Below, in pieces: positions 16,501 to 24,575 of a stretch of DNA of 64,000 bases. How positions within the stretch are numbered: position 1 is the stretch's first letter; each line of letters begins with the position of its first letter. The translations under genes and the position numbers were made by a program. This stretch comes from Dryocola sp. LX212 (GTDB lineage: Bacteria; Pseudomonadota; Gammaproteobacteria; Enterobacterales; Enterobacteriaceae): contig CP167917.1 of the NCBI GenBank assembly GCA_041504365.1, forward strand, positions 4,092,001 through 4,156,000. Direction: 5' to 3'. Below the pieces are notes generated by a model. The model saw only the letters and a program-made list of their open reading frames with translations, did not search any database and was not told the DNA's origin.

Positions 16501-17724
16501 ATGTCTGATTCAATTAACAACGCTGCGGCAACGCAAAAAAGAGGCATTCCCGCCTGGTGGGTGACCATCTTTCTCTTCTGGCTCGGCTGGATATTTATGT
16601 ACGCCGACCGCACAATATTAAACCCGGTAATGGGGGAGTTAGAAAAAGAGTTTTCATTAAGCGGCACCCAGCTCGGCATTCTTAATTCCGTATTTTATTT
16701 TTCCTATGCTCTGTTACAGGTTCCGGCTGGAATATTAGGCGATAAAATAGGGAAGAAAAAAGTTCTGGTGCCCGGCTTCTTATTATTTGGCGTATTTACC
16801 GCCGTCACCGGCTGGGCAAAAACCTGGACTACCCTGCTGTTTGCCCGCATGGTTACCGGCGCTGGCGAAGGGACCTATTACGGCCCGCAGTACGGCCTCT
16901 CCTCCGAACAGATCCCGAAAAAGTACCGCTCGCTGGGCAGCGCCATCATCAACAGCGGCATGGCCTTTGGTATCGCGCTGGGCCTGATGAGCTCCAGCTG
17001 GCTGGTTTACGACCAGGGCTACAGCTGGCGGATGCCGTTCTACGCCATGGCCGTGCCGTCAATTCTGGTGGGGCTGGGGATCTGGTTCTTCGTTAAAGAG
17101 AAAAAACGTGCGGCGGTGACCGCCGACGGCGTGGTCGTGAAGAAAGGCAAGTTCAGCGACCTGCTGAAAAACCGCAACTTGCTGCTGACCTATCTGATGG
17201 TGTTCTGCAGCCTGTTTGGCTTCTTCGTGATCCTCACCTGGCTGCCGTACTACCTGCAAAGCGAGCGCGGTATTGCGGGCAGCGAAACCGGCTTTATCTC
17301 TTCACTGGTGGCGTGGATTTCTATTCCCGGCGCGCTGATTTTCTCCTCCGTTTCTGACCGCCTCGGCAAACGTAAGCCGCTGATCTTAATCCTCGTCCCG
17401 GTCGCCATACTCAGCATGCTGTCGATTATCTGGATGCCGAGCATGACCGGCGTGGTGGTCGCCCTGTGCGTCTACGGCCTGGTTGGCAAGCTGGCGCTCG
17501 ACCCGGTGCTGGTGGCGCTGGTCGCCGACAGCGTAGATGAGAACAACTACAGCACCGCGTTTGGCCTGTTCAACTTCATCGGCATGAGCTCCTCCATCCT
17601 TGCGCCGATCATCGCGGGCGCCGCCCGGGATATGACCGGCAGCCTGGCCTCCAGCTTCTATGTTTCCGCCGTCCTGCTGGCCATCGGCCTGGTCGGCATG
17701 CTGTTTTTGAAAGAGAAGAAATAA
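16501..17724 (+). CDS. MFS transporter, anion:cation symporter-like, of the carbamoyl-transfer island
   Basis: 407-residue inner-membrane permease with about twelve hydrophobic segments. The loop after helix 2 reads GDKIGKKKVLVPG (the MFS A-motif, G-D-K-x-G-K-K-K), and the equivalent loop in the second half reads SDRLGKRKPL. Helix 1 contains FWLGWIFMYADRTILNPVM, a pattern of the family that moves sugar acids and other organic anions. It is the first gene of the operon, 15 bases before fdrA, so its substrate is probably the carbamoyl compound the downstream enzymes use (oxamate, oxalurate or a relative). The substrate is inference only. E. coli has no transporter in the matching fdrA-ylbE-ylbF-ybcF cluster. 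Confidence 0.85.
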   Translation: MSDSINNAAATQKRGIPAWWVTIFLFWLGWIFMYADRTILNPVMGELEKEFSLSGTQLGILNSVFYFSYALLQVPAGILGDKIGKKKVLVPGFLLFGVFTAVTGWAKTWTTLLFARMVTGAGEGTYYGPQYGLSSEQIPKKYRSLGSAIINSGMAFGIALGLMSSSWLVYDQGYSWRMPFYAMAVPSILVGLGIWFFVKEKKRAAVTADGVVVKKGKFSDLLKNRNLLLTYLMVFCSLFGFFVILTWLPYYLQSERGIAGSETGFISSLVAWISIPGALIFSSVSDRLGKRKPLILILVPVAILSMLSIIWMPSMTGVVVALCVYGLVGKLALDPVLVALVADSVDENNYSTAFGLFNFIGMSSSILAPIIAGAARDMTGSLASSFYVSAVLLAIGLVGMLFLKEKK

Positions 17725-17739
17725 TCAGAGGTAATAACC

Positions 17740-19407
17740 ATGATTTATGCGTTTATCAAAAAGGGCAGCTTTCAGGATTCCGTCAGCCTGATGCTCATTT
17801 CGCGCAAGCTCAGCGCGTCGCCCGAGGTAGAAGAAGTCTCGGTGATGATGGGCACGCCCGCGAACAAATCCCTGCTCGAAACCACCGGGTTCTGGCATGA
17901 GGATTTTGCCGACGCCACGCCGAACGATATCTGTACCGCCGTGCGGGCTGGCGCAGAAAATCAGGGGATCGTCGATTTGATCCGCGAACAGCTGGAAGCT
18001 GAACTGACCGCCATCACCCAGGCGGCGGGCCAGGGGCAGCATCTGGCGAAAGCGCGCCGCTGGCAGAGCGCCTGCGAAAAACTGCCGGACGCCAACCTGC
18101 TGCTGATCTCCGTGGCCGGGGAGTACGCCGCGGGCGTCGCCGAGCAGGGATTGCTGAGCGGTAAAAACGTGATGATGTTTTCCGATAACGTACCGCTTGA
18201 GCAGGAGGTTGCTCTTAAGCAGCAGGCGCGGGATCGCGGGTTGATCGTTATGGGGCCGGACTGCGGCACCGCAATGGTCGCCGGGGCGCCGCTGGCGTTT
18301 GCTAACGTGCTGCCGAAGGGCAGCATCGGGATTATCGGCGCGTCCGGTACCGGCATTCAGGAACTCGCTTCGCAAATTGCCCTTCACAACCACGGCGTCA
18401 GCCACGCCATTGGTCTTGGCGGACGCGACCTCAGCGCGGAAGTGGGCGGCATCAGCGCGCTGACGGCGCTGGAGTGGCTGGCCGCCGACGAGCAAAGCAA
18501 AGTGCTGGCCTTCGTCTCTAAGCCCCCGGCGGAAGCGGTGCGCCAGAAGGTGATCGCCGCTATGCAGCGCATCCCTAAGCCCGTTGTCGCCCTGTTCCTC
18601 GGCGCGAAGTCAGAGAAATGCAACGAGGGCAACGTCTGGCTGGCTTCTACCCTCGCACAGGCCGCACAGCTTGCCGTCATGCTCGTCTGCGTGGCGGAAG
18701 TCACCGAAACCCAGCCTGCGGTAGCCGGTAAAACCATCTCCGGGCTGTACGCCGGGGGAACGCTTGCCGCCGAAGCCGCGATGCTGCTTGCCGCGCGGCT
18801 GGACGTTGAGCCGGACGCCCATCACCACAACGGCATCATGCTGGAGGCGAAAGGCCACCGCATCGTCGACCTGGGCGACGACGTCTACACCGTGGGACGC
18901 CCGCACCCGATGATTGACCCCACCACCCGCTCCATCGAAATCGAGAAGCTCATCCAGCAAAAAGAGGTGGGCGTGCTGCTGCTGGACGTCGTGCTGGGCT
19001 TTGGCGCCTGTGCCGATCCTGCTGGCGCGGTAGTGGAAGCCGTTCAGAAAGTCCGCGAGGCGCGCGGGCCTGGCAATCCGCTGGTCGTTATCGCCACCTT
19101 AACCGGTACGGAAAACGATCCGCAGTGCCGCACCACGCAGGCCGACACGCTGCTGAACGCCGACATCGTGGTGATGAACAATCTTCAGGAAGCCATCCTG
19201 CTGGCAGCGTACCTCATCAGCCGCCACCAGCCGCCTGTCACCACGGCGCGTCCCGCCATTCTGGACGGCGTAAAAGTCATCAACGCCGGCCTGCGCAGCT
19301 TTGCCAGCGATCTGCAAAGCACGGGCACGCCGGTTGTGCACTATCAGTGGGCACCCGTTGCCGGTGGCAACGCACGGCTCGCCAGTCTGTTAAAACAACT
19401 GAATTAA
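17740..19407 (+). CDS. fdrA: FdrA/AllF, oxamate carbamoyltransferase subunit (acyl-CoA synthetase-like fold)
   Basis: 555 residues, the same length as E. coli FdrA, and clearly orthologous along its length. The fold resembles the alpha subunit of succinyl-CoA synthetase: GIIGASGTGIQELASQIALH forms a nucleotide-binding loop, preceded by MGPDCGTAMVAG and followed by GLGGRDLSAEVGG. A second half begins near residue 330 (GLYAGGTLAAEAAMLLAARL) and contains DLGDDVYTVGRPHPMIDP. In E. coli, FdrA, YlbE and YlbF have been proposed or reported together as the long-sought oxamate carbamoyltransferase (AllFGH). By that model it would turn a carbamoyl-oxamate-type substrate into oxamate and carbamoyl phosphate. 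The ATG follows AGAGGTAATAACC. Confidence 0.9.
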   Translation: MIYAFIKKGSFQDSVSLMLISRKLSASPEVEEVSVMMGTPANKSLLETTGFWHEDFADATPNDICTAVRAGAENQGIVDLIREQLEAELTAITQAAGQGQHLAKARRWQSACEKLPDANLLLISVAGEYAAGVAEQGLLSGKNVMMFSDNVPLEQEVALKQQARDRGLIVMGPDCGTAMVAGAPLAFANVLPKGSIGIIGASGTGIQELASQIALHNHGVSHAIGLGGRDLSAEVGGISALTALEWLAADEQSKVLAFVSKPPAEAVRQKVIAAMQRIPKPVVALFLGAKSEKCNEGNVWLASTLAQAAQLAVMLVCVAEVTETQPAVAGKTISGLYAGGTLAAEAAMLLAARLDVEPDAHHHNGIMLEAKGHRIVDLGDDVYTVGRPHPMIDPTTRSIEIEKLIQQKEVGVLLLDVVLGFGACADPAGAVVEAVQKVREARGPGNPLVVIATLTGTENDPQCRTTQADTLLNADIVVMNNLQEAILLAAYLISRHQPPVTTARPAILDGVKVINAGLRSFASDLQSTGTPVVHYQWAPVAGGNARLASLLKQLN

Positions 19408-19420
19408 GAAGGAAGTGGCA

Positions 19421-20683
19421 ATGTATTCATCAATTTCCGAAGCTAATGCGGCAATCATCGAGCAAATCAAAGCGGCGCGTCCCTACTGGACCGACGTACG
19501 TCTGGCCCATGAGGCCATTCCTGAGCTGGCGCAGGGCAAAAAGCTGCTCCATGCGGGCCCGCCGATCGCCTGGCAGGAGATGACTGGCCCGATGCGCGGC
19601 GCATGCCTGGGGGCCTGCCTGTTTGAAGGCTGGGCGGCTAGCGAAGAAGAGGCAAAGACCCTGCTGGACAACGGCGGCGTGACGTTCATCCCGTGCCACC
19701 ACGTCAGCGCGGTTGGCCCGATGGGGGGCATTACTTCCGCCCATATGCCGGTGCTGGTGGTGAAAAACAGCGTGCACGGCAACCAGGCCTGCTGCAACCT
19801 GAACGAAGGGATCGGCAAGGTAATGCGTTTCGGTGCCTATGGCCCGGACGTGCAGCAGCGCCTGCGCTGGATGCGCGACACCCTGGCCCCGGTGCTTCAG
19901 GAAGCGCTTGGGCGCATTGATAACGGCATCGACCTGACCGCATTAATGGCGCAGGCAATCACCATGGGCGACGAGTTCCACCAGCGTAACATTGCCGCCT
20001 CCGCCCTGCTGATGCGCACCCTGTCGCCTTATATCGTGCAGCTGGACCGCCCGAAGGCAGAGCTTGCGGAGGTGATGCAGTTCCTGAGCGTCACCGATCA
20101 GTTCTTCCTGAACCTGGCGATGGCCTACAGCAAAGCGGTAATGGACGCCGCCGCACAGATAAAAACAGGGTCGATTGTCACCGCCATGACCCGCAACGGG
20201 CGCGATTTCGGCATCCGCGTCAGCGGGCTGGGCGACCGCTGGTTTACCGCGCCGGTCAATACGCCGCAGGGGCTGTTCTTCACCGGCTTCAGCCAGGCGG
20301 ACGCCAACCCGGATATCGGCGACAGCGCCATCACCGAAACGCTGGGCATCGGCGGCGCGGCGATGATTGCGGCGCCGGGCGTGACGCGCTTCGTGGGCGC
20401 GGGCGGGATGGACGCCGCGCTGGAAACCAGCGAAGAGATGACCGAAATCTATCTCGACAGCAACCCGATGCTGCAAATCCCGTCGTGGAACTTTAAAGGG
20501 GCATGTCTGGGCCTTGATATCCGTCGCGTGGTGGAAACGGGGATCACGCCGCTGATTAACACCGGGATTGCCCACCGCGAAGCGGGCGTGGGGCAGGTAG
20601 GGGCCGGGACAGTGCGCGCACCGCTGCCCTGCTTCGAACTGGCACTTGAAGCCCTTGCGCAAGTTCATCATATTACGGCTTAA
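19421..20683 (+). CDS. ylbE: YlbE/AllG, DUF1116 family oxamate carbamoyltransferase subunit
   Basis: 420-residue DUF1116 protein, close to E. coli YlbE (419 aa). Conserved blocks include LLHAGPPIAWQEMTGPMRGA, FIPCHHVSAVGPMGGITSAH, NLNEGIGKVMRFGAYG and GACLGLDIRRVVETG. It has several conserved Cys and His residues, including the CHH cluster near residue 90. It probably works in complex with FdrA and YlbF in carbamoyl transfer. I chose the ATG at 19421, five bases after AAGGAAG. The in-frame GTG at 19415 lies inside that ribosome site. It follows fdrA by 13 bases. Confidence 0.9.
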   Translation: MYSSISEANAAIIEQIKAARPYWTDVRLAHEAIPELAQGKKLLHAGPPIAWQEMTGPMRGACLGACLFEGWAASEEEAKTLLDNGGVTFIPCHHVSAVGPMGGITSAHMPVLVVKNSVHGNQACCNLNEGIGKVMRFGAYGPDVQQRLRWMRDTLAPVLQEALGRIDNGIDLTALMAQAITMGDEFHQRNIAASALLMRTLSPYIVQLDRPKAELAEVMQFLSVTDQFFLNLAMAYSKAVMDAAAQIKTGSIVTAMTRNGRDFGIRVSGLGDRWFTAPVNTPQGLFFTGFSQADANPDIGDSAITETLGIGGAAMIAAPGVTRFVGAGGMDAALETSEEMTEIYLDSNPMLQIPSWNFKGACLGLDIRRVVETGITPLINTGIAHREAGVGQVGAGTVRAPLPCFELALEALAQVHHITA

Positions 20684-20729
20684 ACCTACGAGGGGGCGGC
20701 GCTGCTGCCCCTCAAATGGAGCGATATGA

Positions 20730-21554
20730 ATGGATCTCTTTCTGGCGCCGGGCGGCAGCGGGCTGCCCTTTCCTGACGGCAGCGAACTTCGCCTGCACAG
20801 CCGCTTTACCCACGCCATTAACGTGAAGCACCCCAGCGGCAGGCTTTTTACTTTTCATCGCTATGGCAAAGGCTGTAGCCCAACCGGCTGGATTTTTCAT
20901 AATGACGATTTCGATAAAATTAACCGCTTTATTGCCGCTGATAGCACCTTAAACGTCAAAAATCGAGGCTTTACTGGTCGTGGGTACTCGCTGCGAAACC
21001 GGCGTCGACTGAATTTTAACGTCCCAGAAGGCGAGATTGCGCCGCCCGACCTGCACAAATTCACTAACCCGACGGGCCTGCTCGGCCCGCTCAACGAGGC
21101 GGTTAACCAGCAGGATCATCCCCTGCTGAAATTACTGACCCACCAGCTGGACCGCTGGCTGGCAGGTCATAGGCCGGACTGGCGCGGCCTGATTGGCCTG
21201 GGGCCGGGGCTGACGCCGAGCGGCGATGATATGCTGACCGGCGCGCTGGCGGCGCTCTATTCCAACCAACAACTCCTTGCCCTTAACCGTTACCCTTTAA
21301 TTCTGCCGGACTTTCAGTCGCTTTTAACACTGACCACATCCGTGAGCTGTAGCTATCTCGACAGCGCTGCCAGAGGGCAGTTCTCAACGCCGCTGGTAAG
21401 ACTCATGGGCCGTCTGGCCCATTCTCGCGATAGCAAAACCGCCATCCGTGATCTGCTCGGTCACGGCCATACTTCCGGCGCAGATACCCTTCTCGGGCTG
21501 GTTACCGGGCTGCGCTGGCTCAGGAAAGCGTTTCCAGGAGCCAATCATGCTTGA
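20730..21554 (+). CDS. ylbF: YlbF/AllH, DUF2877 family oxamate carbamoyltransferase subunit
   Basis: 274-residue DUF2877 protein (E. coli YlbF 271). The diagnostic C-terminal block IGLGPGLTPSGDDMLTGALA is at about residues 154-173, and GHGHTSGADTLLGLVTG is near the end. It is the third member of the FdrA-YlbE-YlbF set. The ATG at 20730 is eight bases after GGAG. An overlapping ATG at 20726 is out of frame. Its 3' end overlaps the LysR gene by eight bases, so regulator and enzymes share one transcript. Confidence 0.87.
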   Translation: MDLFLAPGGSGLPFPDGSELRLHSRFTHAINVKHPSGRLFTFHRYGKGCSPTGWIFHNDDFDKINRFIAADSTLNVKNRGFTGRGYSLRNRRRLNFNVPEGEIAPPDLHKFTNPTGLLGPLNEAVNQQDHPLLKLLTHQLDRWLAGHRPDWRGLIGLGPGLTPSGDDMLTGALAALYSNQQLLALNRYPLILPDFQSLLTLTTSVSCSYLDSAARGQFSTPLVRLMGRLAHSRDSKTAIRDLLGHGHTSGADTLLGLVTGLRWLRKAFPGANHA

Positions 21555-22479
21555 CCATGAAACGATTCGCACTTTTATTAAGGTCGCGGAAACCGGCAGC
21601 TTTTCACAGGCCGCCGCCGCGCTGCATAAAACCCCGGCGGCGATGAGCTACCGCATCAAGACGCTGGAAGAGCACGTCGGCACCCTGCTGTTTACCCGCA
21701 CCACGCGCACGGTGAACCTGACGCTGGCGGGCGAATGCCTGCTGGAACATTGCCGACAGTGGCTAAGCTGGGTCGACGGCATGCCGGACGAGCTTAAGCA
21801 GATTAACGCCGGGGTGGAGCGCCAGGTTAACATCGTGGTCAACAACCTGCTCTACCAGTCCCAGGCCGTGGCGGAGTTTCTTGCCTGGCTGCACAGGCGC
21901 TTCCCGTTTACCCAGTTTCAGATCTCCCGCCAGGTCTATATGGGCGTCTGGGACGCGCTGCTGTATGACGATTTTCACATCGCCATCGGCGTGACCGGTT
22001 CGGAGTCCCTTTCGAACAATATTGCGCTTCACCCGCTGGGCGAGATTTCGTGGCTGTTCGTCGTCGCGCCGCACCATCCGTTAGCCAAAATCAGCGGCGA
22101 AACCATCGCGGAAGAGCATCTCCGGCGCTATCCCGCCATTAATATCGACGACACCTCACGGACGCTAACGCGCCGCGTCGCCTGGCTGCTGCCGGGCCAG
22201 AAAGAGATCAAAGTGCCGGATATCAGCACCAAGCTGGAGTGCCATCTCAAAGGGCTGGGGATTGGTTTTTTACCCTATAACCTCTGCCAGCCGTGGCTGG
22301 AAAGCGGCGAGCTGGTGACGAGGAAAGTCGAGCGCGCACGGCAGCCGTCGCAGCTTTCTCTGGCGTGGAAATCAACGGGAGTGGGTAAAGCGATAAGGGA
22401 AGTTGTGACGCAGTTTCAGCGCAATGAGCCGACGATCAGGGGATTTTTAAACCAGATAGACCGCAGGCCCACTCGATAA
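21547..22479 (+). CDS. allS: LysR family transcriptional regulator, AllS-like
   Basis: 310-residue LysR protein. The N-terminal winged helix-turn-helix (ETGSFSQAAAALHKTPAAMS, then YRIKTLEEHVGTLLFTR) is followed by an effector domain with NNLLYQSQAVAEFLAWLHRR and ISRQVYMGVWDALLYDDFHI. These segments closely match E. coli AllS, the activator of the allantoin genes. It is the promoter-distal gene of the MFS-fdrA-ylbE-ylbF operon and probably controls both this operon and the divergent kinase gene. The ATG at 21547 is seven bases after CAGGAG; longer in-frame starts lie inside ylbF. Whether it senses glyoxylate, allantoin or a carbamoyl compound is unknown, so the symbol denotes similarity only. 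Confidence 0.85.
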   Translation: MLDHETIRTFIKVAETGSFSQAAAALHKTPAAMSYRIKTLEEHVGTLLFTRTTRTVNLTLAGECLLEHCRQWLSWVDGMPDELKQINAGVERQVNIVVNNLLYQSQAVAEFLAWLHRRFPFTQFQISRQVYMGVWDALLYDDFHIAIGVTGSESLSNNIALHPLGEISWLFVVAPHHPLAKISGETIAEEHLRRYPAINIDDTSRTLTRRVAWLLPGQKEIKVPDISTKLECHLKGLGIGFLPYNLCQPWLESGELVTRKVERARQPSQLSLAWKSTGVGKAIREVVTQFQRNEPTIRGFLNQIDRRPTR

Positions 22480-22486
22480 AAACACT

Positions 22487-22516
22487 AACGGCACCCTCGG
22501 GTGCCGTTTTGTTTTT
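22487..22516. terminator. Terminator between the LysR gene and ytfK
   Basis: Stem AACGGCACC / GGTGCCGTT with a short CTCG-type loop, followed by TTTGTTTTT on the plus strand. It lies between convergent genes and may act in both directions. Confidence 0.88.
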
Positions 22517-22530
22517 ACTACCTGATGGCT

Positions 22531-22737
22531 TTACGCCATCTCCGCCTGCATGCGCAGAACCTGGCGGTTTACTTCAGACATAACGGATAAGTGCTGCTTA
22601 TCTTTCACTTTTGGGATGAGGATCTTGCCCTTATCGAACTCAAAAGCGCCAACGTCCTTGATGTACAACCGTCCACGGAACAGGATTTTCACGTACTTCG
22701 CCACCTGAAGCGGGTTGTAACGTTGGAAAATTTTCAT
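22531..22737 (-). CDS. ytfK: Stringent-response modulator YtfK
   Basis: 68 residues, nearly identical to E. coli YtfK ([20 protein letters not shown], then [20 protein letters not shown]). In E. coli this DUF1107 protein binds SpoT and shifts it towards (p)ppGpp synthesis during phosphate or fatty-acid starvation. The ATG at 22737 follows AGGAGAGTAAAAACA. The frame extends upstream to 22839, but that part has no family match. In E. coli ytfK lies next to ytfL (paeA); here 7.3 kb of inserted DNA separates them. Confidence 0.95.
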   Translation of the reverse strand: MKIFQRYNPLQVAKYVKILFRGRLYIKDVGAFEFDKGKILIPKVKDKQHLSVMSEVNRQVLRMQAEMA

Positions 22738-23073
22738 TGTTTTTACTCTCCTGCAGTGTTTACGCCCCTGCGGTTCCACATTTGGTCCGACAAAACGAGG
22801 CGAAAAATTTGGTGCCTGGAAACTATAGTTCATATACAAATCGACACCTAGTTTGCATAACCTTTTTTACCGTTTGATTACAATTTCTCAGAATAATCTA
22901 TTCAAATGTAAATAAATCCCAGCTTAAGCATTCAAAAAGCAGGGATATGTGCGGCGGCCCGCAAACTGGCATTGTTGTTGCGAGACAGATAGCGATTCAA
23001 CACTTATGCTTAAAACATCACGGCCAAGTGGTCGGATCACCTGCAACTCACTGCCCATAATAAGGAGTCACTT
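22738..23073. other. Divergent intergenic region ytfK / ytfJ
   Basis: 336 AT-rich bases. They must carry both promoters. TATAGT read on the minus strand near 22823-22828 is a possible ytfK -10, and ytfJ has the ribosome site TAAGGAGT. I saw no convincing Pho box, repeat or small gene. Confidence 0.4.
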
Positions 23074-23637
23074 ATGACCCTGCGCACGGCGCTTGCGCTT
23101 ACCGCCCTGCTGCTGCCTCTGATGGCCTCAGCCCATAATTTCGAAAAGAACCAGCGCGTGCCCCCGGTGGGCATAGCCGATAAAGGCGAACTGGTGCTGG
23201 ATAACGATAAAGATAAGTTTAGCTATAAAACCTGGAATAGCGCGCAGCTGCCTGGAAAAGTGCGGGTGCTGCAGCATATTGCCGGACGCTCAAGCGCAAA
23301 AGAGAAGAACGCCGGGCTGATTGAAGCTATTAAGGCCGCCAAATTCCCGCACGATCGCTACCAGACCACAACGGTTGTTAACACCGATGACGCGATTGTG
23401 GGAACGGGAATGTTTGTGCGCAGCAGCATTGAGAGCAATAAGAAACAGTATCCGTGGTCGCAGTTCATCGTGGACAGCAACGGCGTGGCGAAAAAAGCCT
23501 GGCAGCTGGAAGATGCCGGTTCGGCGATTGTGGTGCTGGATAAAAACGGCCACATTCAGTTCGCCAAAGACGGCGCGCTGACGCAGGAAGAAGTGCAGCA
23601 GGTGATGACCCTGCTGCAGAAGCTGCTCAGTAAATAG
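23074..23637 (+). CDS. ytfJ: YtfJ family periplasmic protein
   Basis: 187-residue exported protein (E. coli YtfJ 184). A cleavable signal peptide occupies about residues 1-20 (ending LMASA before HNF). The mature part has a thioredoxin-like core pattern ([44 protein letters not shown]) but lacks a CxxC active site. Function is unknown. The ATG follows AATAAGGAGTCACTT. Its 3' end overlaps the convergent cysQ by 11 bases. Confidence 0.9.
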   Translation: MTLRTALALTALLLPLMASAHNFEKNQRVPPVGIADKGELVLDNDKDKFSYKTWNSAQLPGKVRVLQHIAGRSSAKEKNAGLIEAIKAAKFPHDRYQTTTVVNTDDAIVGTGMFVRSSIESNKKQYPWSQFIVDSNGVAKKAWQLEDAGSAIVVLDKNGHIQFAKDGALTQEEVQQVMTLLQKLLSK

Positions 23638-24373
23638 AAACCCGGAAGCCTGGGTTTAAGAAGGATTCGCGCGGGGTATAGTCGAGAGGCTTACCCTGCC
23701 AGTCATGGACATGCGCCCCGGCGGCAACCGCCACGGCGTGGCCTGCGGCAGTATCCCAGATGTTGGTTGGCCCAAAGCGCGGGTAAAGCTGCGCCTGGCC
23801 ATCCGCCACCAGGCAGAACTTCAGCGAAGAACCGATGGCGGTGGTCTGGTGCTCGCCAATCTGCTGGAGATACTCTTTCAGCTCGCTGTCGGTATCCGAG
23901 TGGGAGCGGCTTACCACTACCAGCGGCGGGCGCGCATCGCGCACCTGAATTTGATTACGTGTTCCGCACTCTTCTTTCCACGCTTTGCCTTCCGCCGCGC
24001 CGTACATAATCTTCAGAACCGGGGCGTAGACCACTCCCATCACCGCCTTACCCTTTTCAATCAGCGCGATGTTTACCGTGAACTCTCCGTTGCGCTTAAG
24101 AAACTCTTTGGTGCCGTCCAGTGGGTCAACCAGCCAGTAGCGATCCCATTTCTGGCGAACCTCCCAGCTTTGCGGGTCCTCTTCGGATAACACCGGCACG
24201 TCCGGCGTCAGGGCCTGTAATCCCTGCATAATTATTCTGTGGGCAGCGAGATCGGCCGCGGTGACCGGCGAGTCGTCGGACTTCTGGGTAGCCTCCAGCG
24301 GCTTCTCCCCTTCGTAAACCTGCATGATGGCGGCTCCCGCCTCTCGTGCCAGCTGGCAAATTTGTTCTAACAT
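23627..24373 (-). CDS. cysQ: 3'(2'),5'-bisphosphate nucleotidase CysQ
   Basis: 248-residue inositol-monophosphatase-family enzyme (E. coli 246). It removes the 3'-phosphate from PAP, a by-product of sulfate assimilation. The metal-binding residues are in SEEDP (Glu64, Glu65) and [10 protein letters not shown] (starting at Asp83), and the C-terminal [15 protein letters not shown] motif completes the site. It is peripheral to the inner membrane or cytosolic. It is divergent from cpdB, also a nucleotide phosphatase, as in E. coli. Confidence 0.96.
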   Translation of the reverse strand: MLEQICQLAREAGAAIMQVYEGEKPLEATQKSDDSPVTAADLAAHRIIMQGLQALTPDVPVLSEEDPQSWEVRQKWDRYWLVDPLDGTKEFLKRNGEFTVNIALIEKGKAVMGVVYAPVLKIMYGAAEGKAWKEECGTRNQIQVRDARPPLVVVSRSHSDTDSELKEYLQQIGEHQTTAIGSSLKFCLVADGQAQLYPRFGPTNIWDTAAGHAVAVAAGAHVHDWQGKPLDYTPRESFLNPGFRVSIY

Positions 24374-24575
24374 TCTTCACCTCATGTCGTTGCGACGCAC
24401 GCTTCACCGCGCGATTAACCTGTTGTTTTACTTATATCTCATTGCGTCATGATGCGCTATCTGTGAAGCGATTCCGGTTTCCCCGGCCCGATCTCTGGCA
24501 GACTTCACACTTTTGTAAGCAACGGCCTGTAAATTCATTGCCTTTTGTGGCGTACCTCGAAAAAGGACCTTAATC

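Noticed and set aside
19943-20818. Minus-strand 291-codon open frame
   Set aside because: Antisense to the conserved ylbE gene and rich in Arg/His/Gly, typical of reverse-strand shadows.
24346-24573. 75-codon frame between cysQ and cpdB on the plus strand
   Set aside because: Begins inside cysQ and covers the divergent promoter region; composition and lack of a ribosome site argue against a gene.
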